Below, in pieces: positions 26,754 to 35,848 of a DNA stretch of 53,491 nucleotides. A program made the translations under genes and the position numbers. Location of the stretch: NCBI RefSeq assembly GCF_009765735.1, contig NZ_LMUW01000089.1, positions 39,941 through 93,431 of the forward strand, written 5' to 3'. Numbering within the stretch: position 1 is the first letter of the stretch; every line of letters starts with the position of its first letter. The notes below the pieces were generated by a model that was given only the letters and a program-made list of their open reading frames with translations, was not told the DNA's origin and did no database searches. Origin of the DNA: Xenophilus sp. L33. Its GTDB lineage: Bacteria; Pseudomonadota; Gammaproteobacteria; Burkholderiales; Burkholderiaceae_C.

Positions 26754-27799
26754 GCTGCACCCCCACGTGCAGGCCGCTGCGCCAGCGTCCGCAGGCTCGC
26801 CCGGAATTCCGCCGACTGCATCAGCATCACCGCGAACACCACCACCGCCTTCACCACCAGGTTGATCTCCGGCGGCACGCCGAGCGAATAGATGGCATAG
26901 GTGAGCGTCTGGATGATCAGCGCGCCGATCACGCTGCCGACCAGGCTGAAGCGGCCGCCGGTGAGCGCGGTGCCGCCGAGGGTGACCGCGAGGATCGCGT
27001 CCAGCTCCAGCAGCTGGCCAGCGTTGTTGCCGTCCGCGCTCTTGACGTTGGAGCTGATCAGGAGGCCCGCCATGCCCGCGGTGAGCCCGCAGAACATGTA
27101 GACGCCGAGCACGATGCGGCGCGCCCGCACGCCGGCCACGCGTGCCGCGCCCGGGTTGATGCCCACCGCCTGGATGAAGAGGCCGAGCGCGCTGCGCGTG
27201 ATCGCCAGGTACAGCAGCAGGAAGACGAAGGCCGCGATGTAGACCGAGAACGGCAGGCCGAACAGGTAGCCGCTGCCGATGAAGAAGAAGGGCGCGTAGT
27301 AGATGGTGATGATCTGCCCGCCGGTGATCAGCTGCGCGATGCCGCGGCCGGCCACCATCAGGATCAGGGTGGCGATGATCGGCTGCATGCCGACCCGCGC
27401 CACCAGCACGCCGTTCCAGAGGCCGCAACCCAGCGCCGCCGCCAGCGCCACGACGATCGCCAGCCACATCGGGAAGCGGCTGACCTCGGCCGCTGCGCCG
27501 TTGGTGACCACCAGCGAGCCGCCGATCATCCAGCCGGCGATCGCCGCCGCGATCGCCACCACCGCGCCGACCGAGATGTCGATGCCGCGGGTCGCGATCA
27601 CCAGCGTCATGCCGAGCGACACCAGCACCAGCGGCGCCGCCCGGTTGAGGATGTCGATCAGGCTGCCGTAGAGATGGCCGCCGCGCCACTCCAGGTGCAG
27701 GAAGCTCGCGCTGAAGGCGGCGTTGACCGCCAGCAGCAACAACAGGGTCAGCACCGGCCAGGCGAGCCGATGGCGGAACAGGCGTGCGATCGCATCCAT
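26750..27799 (-). CDS. ytfT: YtfT-like sugar ABC transporter permease
   Basis: A 349-residue polytopic permease, partner of YjfF. Signature segments are MTLVIATRGIDISVGAVVAIAAA (the permease loop with GIDISVG), QPIIATLILMVAGRGIAQLITGG and GGTALTGGRFSLVGSVIGAL. It forms the heteromeric channel of the galactofuranose/arabinose-type importer. The ATG at 27799 is 1 bp after the ytfR stop, and its own stop overlaps the yjfF start, so ytfR-ytfT-yjfF are translated as a coupled block. Confidence 0.9.
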   Translation of the reverse strand: MDAIARLFRHRLAWPVLTLLLLLAVNAAFSASFLHLEWRGGHLYGSLIDILNRAAPLVLVSLGMTLVIATRGIDISVGAVVAIAAAIAGWMIGGSLVVTNGAAAEVSRFPMWLAIVVALAAALGCGLWNGVLVARVGMQPIIATLILMVAGRGIAQLITGGQIITIYYAPFFFIGSGYLFGLPFSVYIAAFVFLLLYLAITRSALGLFIQAVGINPGAARVAGVRARRIVLGVYMFCGLTAGMAGLLISSNVKSADGNNAGQLLELDAILAVTLGGTALTGGRFSLVGSVIGALIIQTLTYAIYSLGVPPEINLVVKAVVVFAVMLMQSAEFRASLRTLAQRPARGGAA

Positions 27800-27800
27800 G

Positions 27801-29321
27801 TCAGCCTTCCGCCGCGATCAGTTCGTAGACCGCGTCCTCGCTGCTGCCGGCCGGCAGCTCGCCGACCTTGCGTCGCTCGCGCAGCACCGCGATGCGATGC
27901 GACACGCGCACCACCTCGTTCATCTCCGACGAGATGAAGAGCACCGCCATGCCCTCGCCGGCCAGCCGCAGGATCTCTTCCATGATCTCCTGCTTGGCGG
28001 CGACGTCGATGCCGCGGGTCGGCTCGTCGAGGATCAGGAGGCGCGGCTCGATCGCCAGCCAGCGCGCCAGCACCGCCTTCTGCTGGTTGCCGCCCGAGAG
28101 CAGGCCGATCGGCGTGTCGACGCTGGCGGTCTTGATGCCGAGCGCCTTGACGAAGCGTTCGGCCAGCGCGGTCTGCTCGGCCCGCGACAGGGTGCGGCGC
28201 ACGCCGCGCCGGGCCTGCAGCGCCAGCGCGATGTTCTCGCGCAGCGACAGCTCGGCGACGATGCCGTCGGTCTTGCGTTCTTCCGGGCACAGCGCGAGGC
28301 CGGCCTTCACCGCATCGGCCGGGCTCGCCAGCGAGACCTCTTCACCGCCGATGCGCAACCGCCCTTCGTCGGGCGAGGCCAGCCCGAACAGCAGTCGCGC
28401 CAGCTCGGTGCGCCCCGAGCCGAGCAGGCCCGCCAGGCCGAGCACCTCGCCCGGCCGGATCTCCAGGTCGATGGGCTGCAGCTGGCCGCGCTGGCCGAGG
28501 CCTTCGGCCTCGAGCAGCGGCGGCGCGTTCGCGTCGATCGCCGGCAGGTCGGCATGGCCGCTCGCCTGGGCCGCGAGCTCGCGCCCGACCATGGCCGAGA
28601 TGAGCGCCTGCGGCGGCAGCTCGGCGGTCGGCCATTCGCCGACCCAGCCGCCGTTGCGCAGCACCGTGATGCGGTCCGACACCGCATACACCTGGTTCAG
28701 GAAATGGGTCACGAACAGGATCGCCATGCCCTCGCCGCGCAGCCGCCGGAGCACCGCGAACAGGCTCTGGACCTCGTCCTCGTCGAGGCTCGAGGTCGGC
28801 TCGTCGAGGATCAGCACCCGCGACGACAGCCCGAGCGCGCGCGCGATCGCCACCATCTGCTGCACCGCCACCGAGTAGCTCGACAGCAGCCGGCCGACGT
28901 CGATGTCGATGTCCAGCCGCGCCAGCAGCGCGCGCGCACCGCTGTGGACCGCCGCCCAGTCGATGCGACGACCTTGCGCGAGCCCGCGGCGCGGATAGCG
29001 GCCGGAGAAGATGTTCTCGGCCACCGACAGGTTCGGGCACAGGTTTACTTCCTGGTAGACGGTGCTGATGCCCAGGCGCTGGGCCTCCAGCGGCGAGCCC
29101 GGCCGGATCGCTTCGCCCGCCAGCCGCATGGTGCCGCCGTCGGCCGCGTGCACGCCGGTCAGCACCTTGATGAGCGTGGACTTGCCGGCGCCGTTCTGGC
29201 CCAGCAGCGCGTGGATCTCGCCGGCGCGCAGCCTGAGCGCGACGCCGCGCAGGGCCGGCACGCCGTTGAACTGCTTGTCGATGCCTGTGAGCTCCAGCAC
29301 GGGTGCCGTGACGTGGGTCAT
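27801..29321 (-). CDS. ytfR: YtfR-like sugar ABC transporter ATPase (double nucleotide-binding domain)
   Basis: A 506-residue ATPase with two ABC domains. The first has Walker A GQNGAGKST (about residue 42) and VLILDEPTSSLDEDE. The second has a variant loop GLLGSGRTE (about 291) and signature [15 protein letters not shown] with [13 protein letters not shown]. This is the ribose/galactose import class; the nearest named homolog is E. coli YtfR. The start is the ATG at 29321, overlapping the gguB stop (ATGA). The ATPase of one transporter is therefore translationally coupled to the permease of a different one. Confidence 0.92.
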   Translation of the reverse strand: MTHVTAPVLELTGIDKQFNGVPALRGVALRLRAGEIHALLGQNGAGKSTLIKVLTGVHAADGGTMRLAGEAIRPGSPLEAQRLGISTVYQEVNLCPNLSVAENIFSGRYPRRGLAQGRRIDWAAVHSGARALLARLDIDIDVGRLLSSYSVAVQQMVAIARALGLSSRVLILDEPTSSLDEDEVQSLFAVLRRLRGEGMAILFVTHFLNQVYAVSDRITVLRNGGWVGEWPTAELPPQALISAMVGRELAAQASGHADLPAIDANAPPLLEAEGLGQRGQLQPIDLEIRPGEVLGLAGLLGSGRTELARLLFGLASPDEGRLRIGGEEVSLASPADAVKAGLALCPEERKTDGIVAELSLRENIALALQARRGVRRTLSRAEQTALAERFVKALGIKTASVDTPIGLLSGGNQQKAVLARWLAIEPRLLILDEPTRGIDVAAKQEIMEEILRLAGEGMAVLFISSEMNEVVRVSHRIAVLRERRKVGELPAGSSEDAVYELIAAEG

Positions 29322-30601
29322 TTGTTCTTGTTGTAGACATCGACGAACACCGCCGCCAGCAGCACCAGTCCCTTGATCACCTGCTGGTAGTCGATGCCGA
29401 TGCCGAGGATCGACATGCCGTTGTTCATCACGCCCATGATGAAGGCGCCGATGACCGCGCCCATCACGCGGCCGACGCCGCCCGAGGCGGAGGCGCCGCC
29501 GATGAAGCAGGCCGCGATCACGTCCAGCTCGAAGCCGAGCCCGGCCTTGGGCGTCGCGGTGTTCAGGCGAGCCGCGAACACCAGCCCGGCCAGCGCCGCC
29601 AGCACGCCCATGTTGACGAAGGTCAGGAAGGCCAGCCGCTGGGTCTTGATGCCCGACAGCCGCGCCGCCTTCTCGTTGCCCCCCAATGCGTAGATGCGGC
29701 GCCCGACGGTGGTGCGGTTGGTGACGAAGTCGTAGGCCACGATCAGCACCGACATCACGATCAGCACGTTCGGCAGCCCCTTGTAGGTGGCCAGCAGGTA
29801 GGACAGCAGCAGGATCGCCGCGGCGAAGAACAGGTTCTTGGCCAGGAAGAAGGCGAAGGGCTCCTGCGCCATGCCGTGCGCCGCCAGCCTGGCGCGCCCG
29901 CGCAGCTTGAAGAAGACCAGCGCCGCCGCGGCCAGCGCGCCGAGCAGCAGCGAGGTGGTGCGCAGGCTCTCGCCGCCCAGCGGATCGGCGACGAAGCCGG
30001 AGCTCAGCTTCTGGAAGGTCTCGGGGAAGGGTCCGACCGATTGCCCCGCCAGCAGCGCCAGCGTCAGCCCCTTGAACACCAGCATGCCCGCCAGCGTGAC
30101 GATGAAGGACGGGATGCGGAAGAACGCGACGAACCAGCCCTGCGCCGCGCCGATGATGCCGCCGGCCACCAGGCAGACGAAGAAGGTCGGCACGTAGCCC
30201 CAGTCGTACTCGACCATCAGCACCGCCGCCAGCGCGCCGACGAAGCCGCAGACCGAGCCGACCGACAGGTCGATGTGGCCGGCCACGATCACCAGCAGCA
30301 TGCCCAGCGCCATGATGACGATGTAGCTGTTCTGCAGCAGCAGGTTGGTGAGGTTGAGCGGCCGCATCAGGGTGCCGTCGGTCAGGAACTGGAACAGCGC
30401 CATGATCGCGACCAGCGAGATCAGCATGCCGTATTCGCGCAGGTTGTTCTTCAGGAAGCCTGCGTGCTGTGCCGTCGAGGCGCGCTCTTCGCCAGGAACC
30501 CCGCGGAACCGGCTTTGCCGGGCCGCTGGGGTTGCCCCCGGCGAGGGGGTGTCCGAGCCACACGAAGTGGGCGAGGCTGGGGGAGTGCCCAGTTCATGCA
30601 T
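29318..30601 (-). CDS. gguB: GguB-like sugar ABC transporter permease with N-terminal extension
   Basis: A 427-residue permease that partners GguA and ChvE (glucose/galactose/arabinose/xylose uptake). Core motifs are [32 protein letters not shown] and [19 protein letters not shown]. The first membrane helix begins at about residue 59. The roughly 48 residues before the usual start ([12 protein letters not shown]) are Pro/Ser/Thr/Arg-rich and encoded by a stem-loop repeat (30489-30590). No start codon lies between 30601 and the helix, so the extension is probably translated. The ATG at 30601 sits inside the gguA 3' end with GGAG 8 bp upstream. The extension looks like repeat-derived sequence rather than a family feature. 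Confidence 0.88.
   Translation of the reverse strand: MHELGTPPASPTSCGSDTPSPGATPAARQSRFRGVPGEERASTAQHAGFLKNNLREYGMLISLVAIMALFQFLTDGTLMRPLNLTNLLLQNSYIVIMALGMLLVIVAGHIDLSVGSVCGFVGALAAVLMVEYDWGYVPTFFVCLVAGGIIGAAQGWFVAFFRIPSFIVTLAGMLVFKGLTLALLAGQSVGPFPETFQKLSSGFVADPLGGESLRTTSLLLGALAAAALVFFKLRGRARLAAHGMAQEPFAFFLAKNLFFAAAILLLSYLLATYKGLPNVLIVMSVLIVAYDFVTNRTTVGRRIYALGGNEKAARLSGIKTQRLAFLTFVNMGVLAALAGLVFAARLNTATPKAGLGFELDVIAACFIGGASASGGVGRVMGAVIGAFIMGVMNNGMSILGIGIDYQQVIKGLVLLAAVFVDVYNKNK
30489..30590. repeat. Stem-loop repeat element at the gguA/gguB junction
   Basis: Two tandem hairpins occupy this stretch. The first pairs AACCCC (30497-30502), GCGG (30503-30506) and CCGGC (30509-30513) with GCCGG (30517-30521), CCGC (30523-30526) and GGGGTT (30528-30533), around a TTT loop. 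The second pairs CCCCC (30535-30539) with GGGGG (30545-30549). The remainder (CGAGCCACACGAAGTGGGCG and following) resembles a dispersed intergenic element I recall from Comamonadaceae genomes; that recollection cannot be verified here. It lies inside the gguB reading frame as annotated. Confidence 0.65.
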
Positions 30602-32135
30602 GGACGCTGCTCCCGGAGGCCACGATGACGCGCATGATCTTTTCCTGCGAGGCCTCGGCCGCAGGAAATTCGGCGACGAAGCGCCCCTCGTTCATCACGT
30701 AGATGCGGTCGCACAGGCCGAGCAGCTCGGGCAGTTCGGAAGAGATCATGAGGATGCCTTTGCCCTGGCTGGCGAGCTGGTCGATGATGGTGTAGATCTC
30801 GTACTTGGCGCCGACGTCGATGCCGCGCGTCGGCTCGTCGAGCATCAGCAGTTCGGGCCTGGCGAAGAGCCACTTGCTCAGCACCACCTTCTGCTGGTTG
30901 CCGCCCGACAGGTTCACCACCTTCTGCGCCACGCCCGAGCAGCGGATGGCGAGCGAGCGGCGGTAGTCGTTGGCCACCTTGAACTCCAGGCCGTCGTCGA
31001 TCACGCCGCGTTCCGACACCGCCTTCAGGTTGGCCAGGCTCACGTTCTTGCGGATGTCCTCCTCCAGCACCAGCCCGAGGCTCTTGCGGTCCTCGGTGAC
31101 GTAGGCGATGCCGTGCGCGATCGCACGGTCGATGGTGCCGACGTCGACCTCCTTGCCGTGCATGCGCACCGTGCCGCGGATGCGCTGGCCGTAGGAGCGG
31201 CCGAAGACGCTCATCGCGAACTCGGTGCGCCCGGCGCCCATCAGGCCCGCGATGCCGACGATCTCGCCCTGGCGCACGTGCAGGCCGACGCCCTTGATGA
31301 CCTCGCGGTCGGCATGCTGCGCGTGGTGCACGTGCCAGTCGCTCACCTCGAACACGGTCGGGCCGATCTTCGGCGTGCGCTGCGGATAGCGGTGCGCCAT
31401 GTCGCGCCCGACCATGCCGCGGATGATCCGGTCCTCGCTCACCTCGCTGCCGCGGCAGTCCAGCGTCTCGACGGTGGCGCCGTCGCGCAGCACCGTGATC
31501 GAATCCGCCACCTTGGCGATCTCGTTGAGCTTGTGCGAGATGAGGATCGACGAGATACCCTGCGCCTTCAGCTCCAGCAGCAGGTTCAGGAGCGCATCGC
31601 TGTCGCTCTCGTTGAGGCTGGCGGTCGGCTCGTCGAGGATCAGGAGCTTGACCTCCTTGGCCAGTGCCTTGGCGATCTCGACCAGCTGCTGCTTGCCGAC
31701 GCCCAGATTGGTGATGAGCGCGGTCGGCGGCTCCTTGAGGCCGACCTTGGCCAGCAGATCGCGGGTCTTCGCATAGGCGGCGAACCAGTCGATCACGCCG
31801 CCGCGGGCGGTCTCGTTGCCGAGGAAGATGTTCTCGGCGATCGACAGCAGCGGCACCAGCGCCAGCTCCTGGTGGATGATGATGATGCCCAGCTTCTCGC
31901 TGTCGGCGATGTCCCTGAAGCGGCGCGGCTCGCCCTCGAACCGGATCTCGCCGGTGTAGCTGTCGCACGGATAGACGCCGCTCAGCACCTTCATCAGCGT
32001 CGACTTGCCGGCCCCGTTCTCGCCGACGACCGCGTGGATCTCGCCCGCGCGCACCGCCAGGTTGACGTTGTCCAGCGCGTTCACGCCGGGGAAGGTCTTG
32101 GTGATGCCGCGCATCTCCAGAATCACATCGTTCAC
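30594..32135 (-). CDS. gguA: GguA-like sugar ABC transporter ATPase
   Basis: A 513-residue protein with two ABC domains. Walker [10 protein letters not shown] is near residue 38 and the first-domain Walker B is [15 protein letters not shown]. The second domain has GLMGAGRTE and [15 protein letters not shown] with [17 protein letters not shown]. It matches GguA/MmsA-type ATPases that energise ChvE-dependent uptake of aldoses. The start is the GTG at 32135, preceded at 5 bp by AAGGAG; a TTG at 32159 would put residues before the ribosome site and is less likely. The 3' end overlaps the gguB start by 8 bp. Confidence 0.92.
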   Translation of the reverse strand: MNDVILEMRGITKTFPGVNALDNVNLAVRAGEIHAVVGENGAGKSTLMKVLSGVYPCDSYTGEIRFEGEPRRFRDIADSEKLGIIIIHQELALVPLLSIAENIFLGNETARGGVIDWFAAYAKTRDLLAKVGLKEPPTALITNLGVGKQQLVEIAKALAKEVKLLILDEPTASLNESDSDALLNLLLELKAQGISSILISHKLNEIAKVADSITVLRDGATVETLDCRGSEVSEDRIIRGMVGRDMAHRYPQRTPKIGPTVFEVSDWHVHHAQHADREVIKGVGLHVRQGEIVGIAGLMGAGRTEFAMSVFGRSYGQRIRGTVRMHGKEVDVGTIDRAIAHGIAYVTEDRKSLGLVLEEDIRKNVSLANLKAVSERGVIDDGLEFKVANDYRRSLAIRCSGVAQKVVNLSGGNQQKVVLSKWLFARPELLMLDEPTRGIDVGAKYEIYTIIDQLASQGKGILMISSELPELLGLCDRIYVMNEGRFVAEFPAAEASQEKIMRVIVASGSSVHA

Positions 32136-32164
32136 CCTGTCTCCTTCGAACCGGCGCAAGAGCC

Positions 32165-33238
32165 TTACTGGATCTGGCTTTCCTTGTAGTAGCCGCTGTC
32201 GACCAGGGTCTTCTTCCAGTTCGACGCGTCGACGCTCACCGGCTTGAGCAGATACGACGGCACCACCTTCACGCCGTTGTTGTAGGTCTTGGTGTCATTC
32301 ACCGTCGGCGTCTTGCCGGACATCATCGCGTCCACCATGTCGACCGTCACCTTGGCCAGCTCGCGGGTGTCCTTGAAGACGGTCTGGGTCTGTTCCTTCT
32401 TCAGGATCGACTTGACCGAAGGCACCTCGGCGTCCTGCCCGGTCACCACCGGCATCGGCTGCTGCGGCGTGCCGTAGCCCACGCCCTTGAGCGAGGAGAT
32501 GATGCCGATCGACAGGCCGTCGTAGGGCGACAGCACCGCGTCGACGTGGTCCTTGGTGTAGTAGGCCGACAGCAGGTTGTCCATGCGAGCCTGCGCCACC
32601 GCGCCGTCCCAGCGCAGGGTCGAGACCTTGTCCATGCCCATCTGCTTGCTGCGCACCACCAGCTTGCCGCTGTCGATGTAGGGCTTCAACACCGACATCG
32701 CGCCGTCGTAGAAGAAGAAGGCGTTGTTGTCGTCCGGCGAACCGCCGAAGAGCTCGATGTTGTAAGGGCCCTTGCCTTCCTTCAGCTTGAGCGCCTGCTC
32801 GATGTAGCTGGCCTGCAGCACGCCGACCTGGTAGTTGTCGAAGGTGGCGTAGTAGTCGACGTTCTTCGAGCCCTTGATGAGCCGGTCGTAGGCGATCACC
32901 TTGACGCCCTTGTCGGCGGCCTTCTGCAGCACATCCGACAGGGTGGTGCCGTCGATCGCGGCGATCACCAGCACCTTGGCGCCCTTGGTGAGCAAGTTCT
33001 CGACCTGCGCCAGCTGGTTCGGGATGTCGTCGTCGGCGTACTGCAGGTCGGTCTTGTAGCCGCGCTCCTGGAAGTACTTGACCATGTTGTTGCCGTCGGC
33101 GATCCAGCGCGCCGACGACTTGGTCGGCATCGAGATCGCGACCAGGCCCTTGTCCTGCGCCTGCACCAGCGGCGCGATGCCGATCAGCACCGTGGCGACC
33201 ACGCCGCCGAACAGGGCCTTGAGGAAGTTGCGTTTCAT
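32165..33238 (-). CDS. chvE: ChvE-like multiple-sugar-binding periplasmic protein
   Basis: A 357-residue periplasmic binding protein with a signal peptide cleaved near [12 protein letters not shown]. It has the two-lobed ribose/galactose-binding fold; segments [50 protein letters not shown] and PVVTGQDAE are typical of ChvE/xylose-binding relatives. In Agrobacterium, ChvE binds L-arabinose, galactose, glucose and xylose and also signals to VirA. It supplies GguAB, encoded next. The start at 33238 has GGAG 8 bp upstream; an earlier in-frame ATG at 33259 is less likely. Confidence 0.93.
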   Translation of the reverse strand: MKRNFLKALFGGVVATVLIGIAPLVQAQDKGLVAISMPTKSSARWIADGNNMVKYFQERGYKTDLQYADDDIPNQLAQVENLLTKGAKVLVIAAIDGTTLSDVLQKAADKGVKVIAYDRLIKGSKNVDYYATFDNYQVGVLQASYIEQALKLKEGKGPYNIELFGGSPDDNNAFFFYDGAMSVLKPYIDSGKLVVRSKQMGMDKVSTLRWDGAVAQARMDNLLSAYYTKDHVDAVLSPYDGLSIGIISSLKGVGYGTPQQPMPVVTGQDAEVPSVKSILKKEQTQTVFKDTRELAKVTVDMVDAMMSGKTPTVNDTKTYNNGVKVVPSYLLKPVSVDASNWKKTLVDSGYYKESQIQ

Positions 33239-33269
33239 CGGTTCGTCTCCGTTGTTCAAGTTCTCGGGT

Positions 33270-34241
33270 TCAATACTTTCTATTGGGAAACTCCGCCTTC
33301 GCGACTTCCATCGGGAAGATCCCTTCCTTGGTCAGGATGCGCTTGGGCAGCGGCTTGCCGGCCTTGATGTCGGCCACCGCGCTCATCAGCTGCGGCCCGA
33401 GCAGCGGGCTGCATTCGACCGTGACGTTGAGCTTGCCGGCCATCATGGCCTCGAAGGCACCCTTCACGCCGTCGACCGAGATGATGATGATGTCCTGCGC
33501 CGGCTTCATGCCGGCTTCCTCGATCGCCTGGATCGCGCCGATGGCCATGTCGTCGTTGTGCGCGTAGAGCACGTTGATGTTCTTGCCCTCGGCCTTCAGG
33601 AAGGCTTCCATCACTTCCTTGCCCTTGGCGCGTGTGAAGTCGCCGGTCTGCGAGCGGATGATCTTGAACTTCGGGTCGCTCTTGATGATTTCCTCGAAGC
33701 CCTTCTTGCGGTCGATCGCCGGCGCCGAGCCGACCGTGCCCTGCAGCTCGACGATGTTGACCGGGCCCTTGTTGTCCTTCTCCTTCTCGACCAGCCAGCG
33801 GCCGGCCTTGCGGCCTTCCTCGACGAAGTCCGAACCCATGAAGGTGACGTAGAGCGAGTCGTCCTTGACGCTCACCGAGCGGTCGGTCAGCACCACCGGA
33901 ATGCCGGCGGCCTTGGCTTCCATGAGCACCGTGTCCCAGCCGGTCTCGACCACCGGCGAGAAGCCGATCACGTCGACCTTCTGCGCGATGTACGAGCGGA
34001 TCGCCTTGATCTGGTTCTCCTGCTTCTGCTGCGCGTCGGAGAACTTCAGGTCGACGCCCGACGCCTTGGCGGCCGACTTGATCGACTCGGTGTTGGCGGT
34101 GCGCCATTCGCTCTCGGCGCCGACCTGGGCGAAGCCCAGCACGGGTGCCTTCTTGTCCTGTGCCAGCACGAGGCCCGGCAGCATCGAGGAGAGGGTGGCC
34201 GAGGCCAGTGCGATGTTGAGGTTGCGGCGGTTCAGTTTCAT
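33270..34241 (-). CDS. ytfQ: YtfQ-like galactofuranose/arabinose-binding protein
   Basis: A 323-residue periplasmic binding protein with a signal peptide (cleavage near LVLAQ). Mature motifs closely follow E. coli Ytf[73 protein letters not shown] and [19 protein letters not shown]. YtfQ binds galactofuranose in E. coli; homologs near arabinose genes bind L-arabinose. GGAG lies 5 bp before the ATG. Its cognate ATPase and permeases (ytfR, ytfT, yjfF) are 4-8 kb downstream, beyond chvE-gguA-gguB. Confidence 0.93.
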   Translation of the reverse strand: MKLNRRNLNIALASATLSSMLPGLVLAQDKKAPVLGFAQVGAESEWRTANTESIKSAAKASGVDLKFSDAQQKQENQIKAIRSYIAQKVDVIGFSPVVETGWDTVLMEAKAAGIPVVLTDRSVSVKDDSLYVTFMGSDFVEEGRKAGRWLVEKEKDNKGPVNIVELQGTVGSAPAIDRKKGFEEIIKSDPKFKIIRSQTGDFTRAKGKEVMEAFLKAEGKNINVLYAHNDDMAIGAIQAIEEAGMKPAQDIIIISVDGVKGAFEAMMAGKLNVTVECSPLLGPQLMSAVADIKAGKPLPKRILTKEGIFPMEVAKAEFPNRKY

Positions 34242-34292
34242 GTTGTCTCCTGCGGGTGAAAGAACTCTTGTCGTGTCGTCTCGTCGATCGGT

Positions 34293-35777
34293 TCAGGCCA
34301 GCACGTAGCCGGTCTTGACCGTGGTGTAGAACTCGGCCGCGTGCCGGCCCTGCTCGCGCGGGCCGTAGCTGGAGGCCTTGCGGCCGCCGAAGGGCACGTG
34401 GTAGTCGACCCCCGCGGTCGGCAGGTTGACCATGGTCATGCCGACCCGCGCATGCCGCTTGAAGTGCGTCGCGCGCGACAGCGAGGTGGTGCAGATGCCG
34501 GCGCACAGGCCGAAGGGCGTGTCGTTCGCGAGGTCGAGCGCGTGTTCGTAGTCGTCGGCGCGCAGCACGCAGGCCACCGGCCCGAAGATCTCGTCGCGCG
34601 CCACCCGCTGCTCGGGCCGTGCCAGGAACAGCGCCGGGCTCATGAAATGGCCCTGGGTCGCGCGCTGCAGCGGCTCGCCGCCCCAGACGTGCTCCGCGCC
34701 CTCCTCGCTCGCCGCGGCGATCGCGGCGAGGTTGCGCGCCAGTTGCACCCGGTCGACCACCGGGCCGATGTCGGTGCCGCGCTCCAATGCATGACCGATC
34801 TTCAGCGCCGCCAGCCGATGGCGAAGCCGCACCACGAAGGCGTCGTGCACCGGCGCCTCCACGATCAGCCGGCTCGACGCGGTGCAGCGCTGGCCGGTCG
34901 AGAAATACGCGCCCTGCACGGCGCAGTCGACCGCGCGGTCGAGGTCGGCATCGGCCAGCACCACCAGCGGGTTCTTGCCGCCCATCTCCAGCTGCACCTT
35001 GGCATGCCGGCGCGCGGCCGCCTGCAGGATCAGCTCGCCGGTCTCGACCGAGCCGGTGAAGCTGATGCCGTCGACCAGCGGGCTGTCGACCAGGGTCTGG
35101 CCGACCTCGCGGCCGCTGCCCATCACCAGGTTGAAGCTGCCGGCCGGCAGCGCGGCCCGGCTGATGATCTCGGCCAGCGCCCAGCCGCAGGCCGGCACCA
35201 GTTCGGCCGGCTTGAAGACCACCGTGTTGCCATGGGCGAGCGCCGGCGCGATCTTCCAGGCGGGGATCGCGAGCGGGAAGTTCCAGGGCGTGATGAGCCC
35301 GACCACGCCGAGCGGCTCGCGCGTGACGTCGACCTGCACGCCGGGCCGCAGCGACGCCAGCGTCTCGCCGCCGCCGCCGCGCAAGGCCTCGCCGGCGAAG
35401 AACTTGAAGATGTGGCCGGCGCGCGCCGCCTCGCCCACCGCTTCGGGCAAGGTCTTGCCTTCTTCGCGCGCCATCAGCAGGCCGAGCTCCTCGCGCCGGG
35501 CCAGGATCTCGCTGCCGATCTGGTCGAGCACGTCGGCGCGGCGCTGGGGCGTGGTGTGGCTCCAGTGCGGCGCGGCATCGGCGGCGGCGCGGATCGCCAG
35601 CTCGGTCTGGCTGCGATCGGCGCGGGCATACTCGGCGACCGTTTCGCGCGTGTCCGACGGGTTCTCGCTGAGGCCCGTGGTCACGCCGGTCTCCCAGCGG
35701 CCATTGATGTAGTGCCGGGCGTTCTGGGTGAGCTCGCTGCGTTTCAAGGTGCGGCGAGTGTAGGAATCAACACCCAT
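34293..35777 (-). CDS. 2-oxoglutarate semialdehyde dehydrogenase (ALDH superfamily)
   Basis: A 494-residue NAD(P)-dependent aldehyde dehydrogenase. The active-site Cys is in STGQRCTASS, the general-base Glu in VQLEMGGKNP, and cofactor-binding segments TPWNFPLAIPAWKIAPAL and FTGSVETG are intact. It heads the sugar operon. The pathway ends in 2-oxoglutarate semialdehyde, so its role is most likely oxidation of that compound to 2-oxoglutarate, the last step of L-arabinose or D-xylose oxidation. The ATG at 35777 overlaps a likely regulator-binding site. A TTG at 35747 would remove ten residues and is a plausible alternative. 51 bp separate it from ytfQ. Confidence 0.87.
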   Translation of the reverse strand: MGVDSYTRRTLKRSELTQNARHYINGRWETGVTTGLSENPSDTRETVAEYARADRSQTELAIRAAADAAPHWSHTTPQRRADVLDQIGSEILARREELGLLMAREEGKTLPEAVGEAARAGHIFKFFAGEALRGGGGETLASLRPGVQVDVTREPLGVVGLITPWNFPLAIPAWKIAPALAHGNTVVFKPAELVPACGWALAEIISRAALPAGSFNLVMGSGREVGQTLVDSPLVDGISFTGSVETGELILQAAARRHAKVQLEMGGKNPLVVLADADLDRAVDCAVQGAYFSTGQRCTASSRLIVEAPVHDAFVVRLRHRLAALKIGHALERGTDIGPVVDRVQLARNLAAIAAASEEGAEHVWGGEPLQRATQGHFMSPALFLARPEQRVARDEIFGPVACVLRADDYEHALDLANDTPFGLCAGICTTSLSRATHFKRHARVGMTMVNLPTAGVDYHVPFGGRKASSYGPREQGRHAAEFYTTVKTGYVLA

Positions 35778-35812
35778 ATCTTTCCAATCAATATTTGGAT
35801 GGAATGCATATC
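35775..35812. promoter_or_regulatory. Nested inverted repeats between the sugar operon and lysR
   Basis: TTCCA (35782-35786) and TGGAA (35800-35804) form an inverted repeat that encloses a second one, CCAA (35784-35787) with TTGG (35795-35798). CATATC is directly repeated on either side (35775-35780 and 35807-35812). The block is AT-rich against a GC-rich background and lies between the divergent aldehyde dehydrogenase and lysR genes. That is where a GbpR-type LysR protein would bind; the assignment is inferred. Confidence 0.55.
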
Positions 35813-35848
35813 GGAAGAGGCATTCAGGTAAACCCTCATGACCCACCC

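Noticed and set aside
30451..31968. Alternative minus-strand frame through gguA and the repeat
   Set aside because: It reads gguA out of frame. The ABC motifs are in the annotated frame and the alternative shows none.
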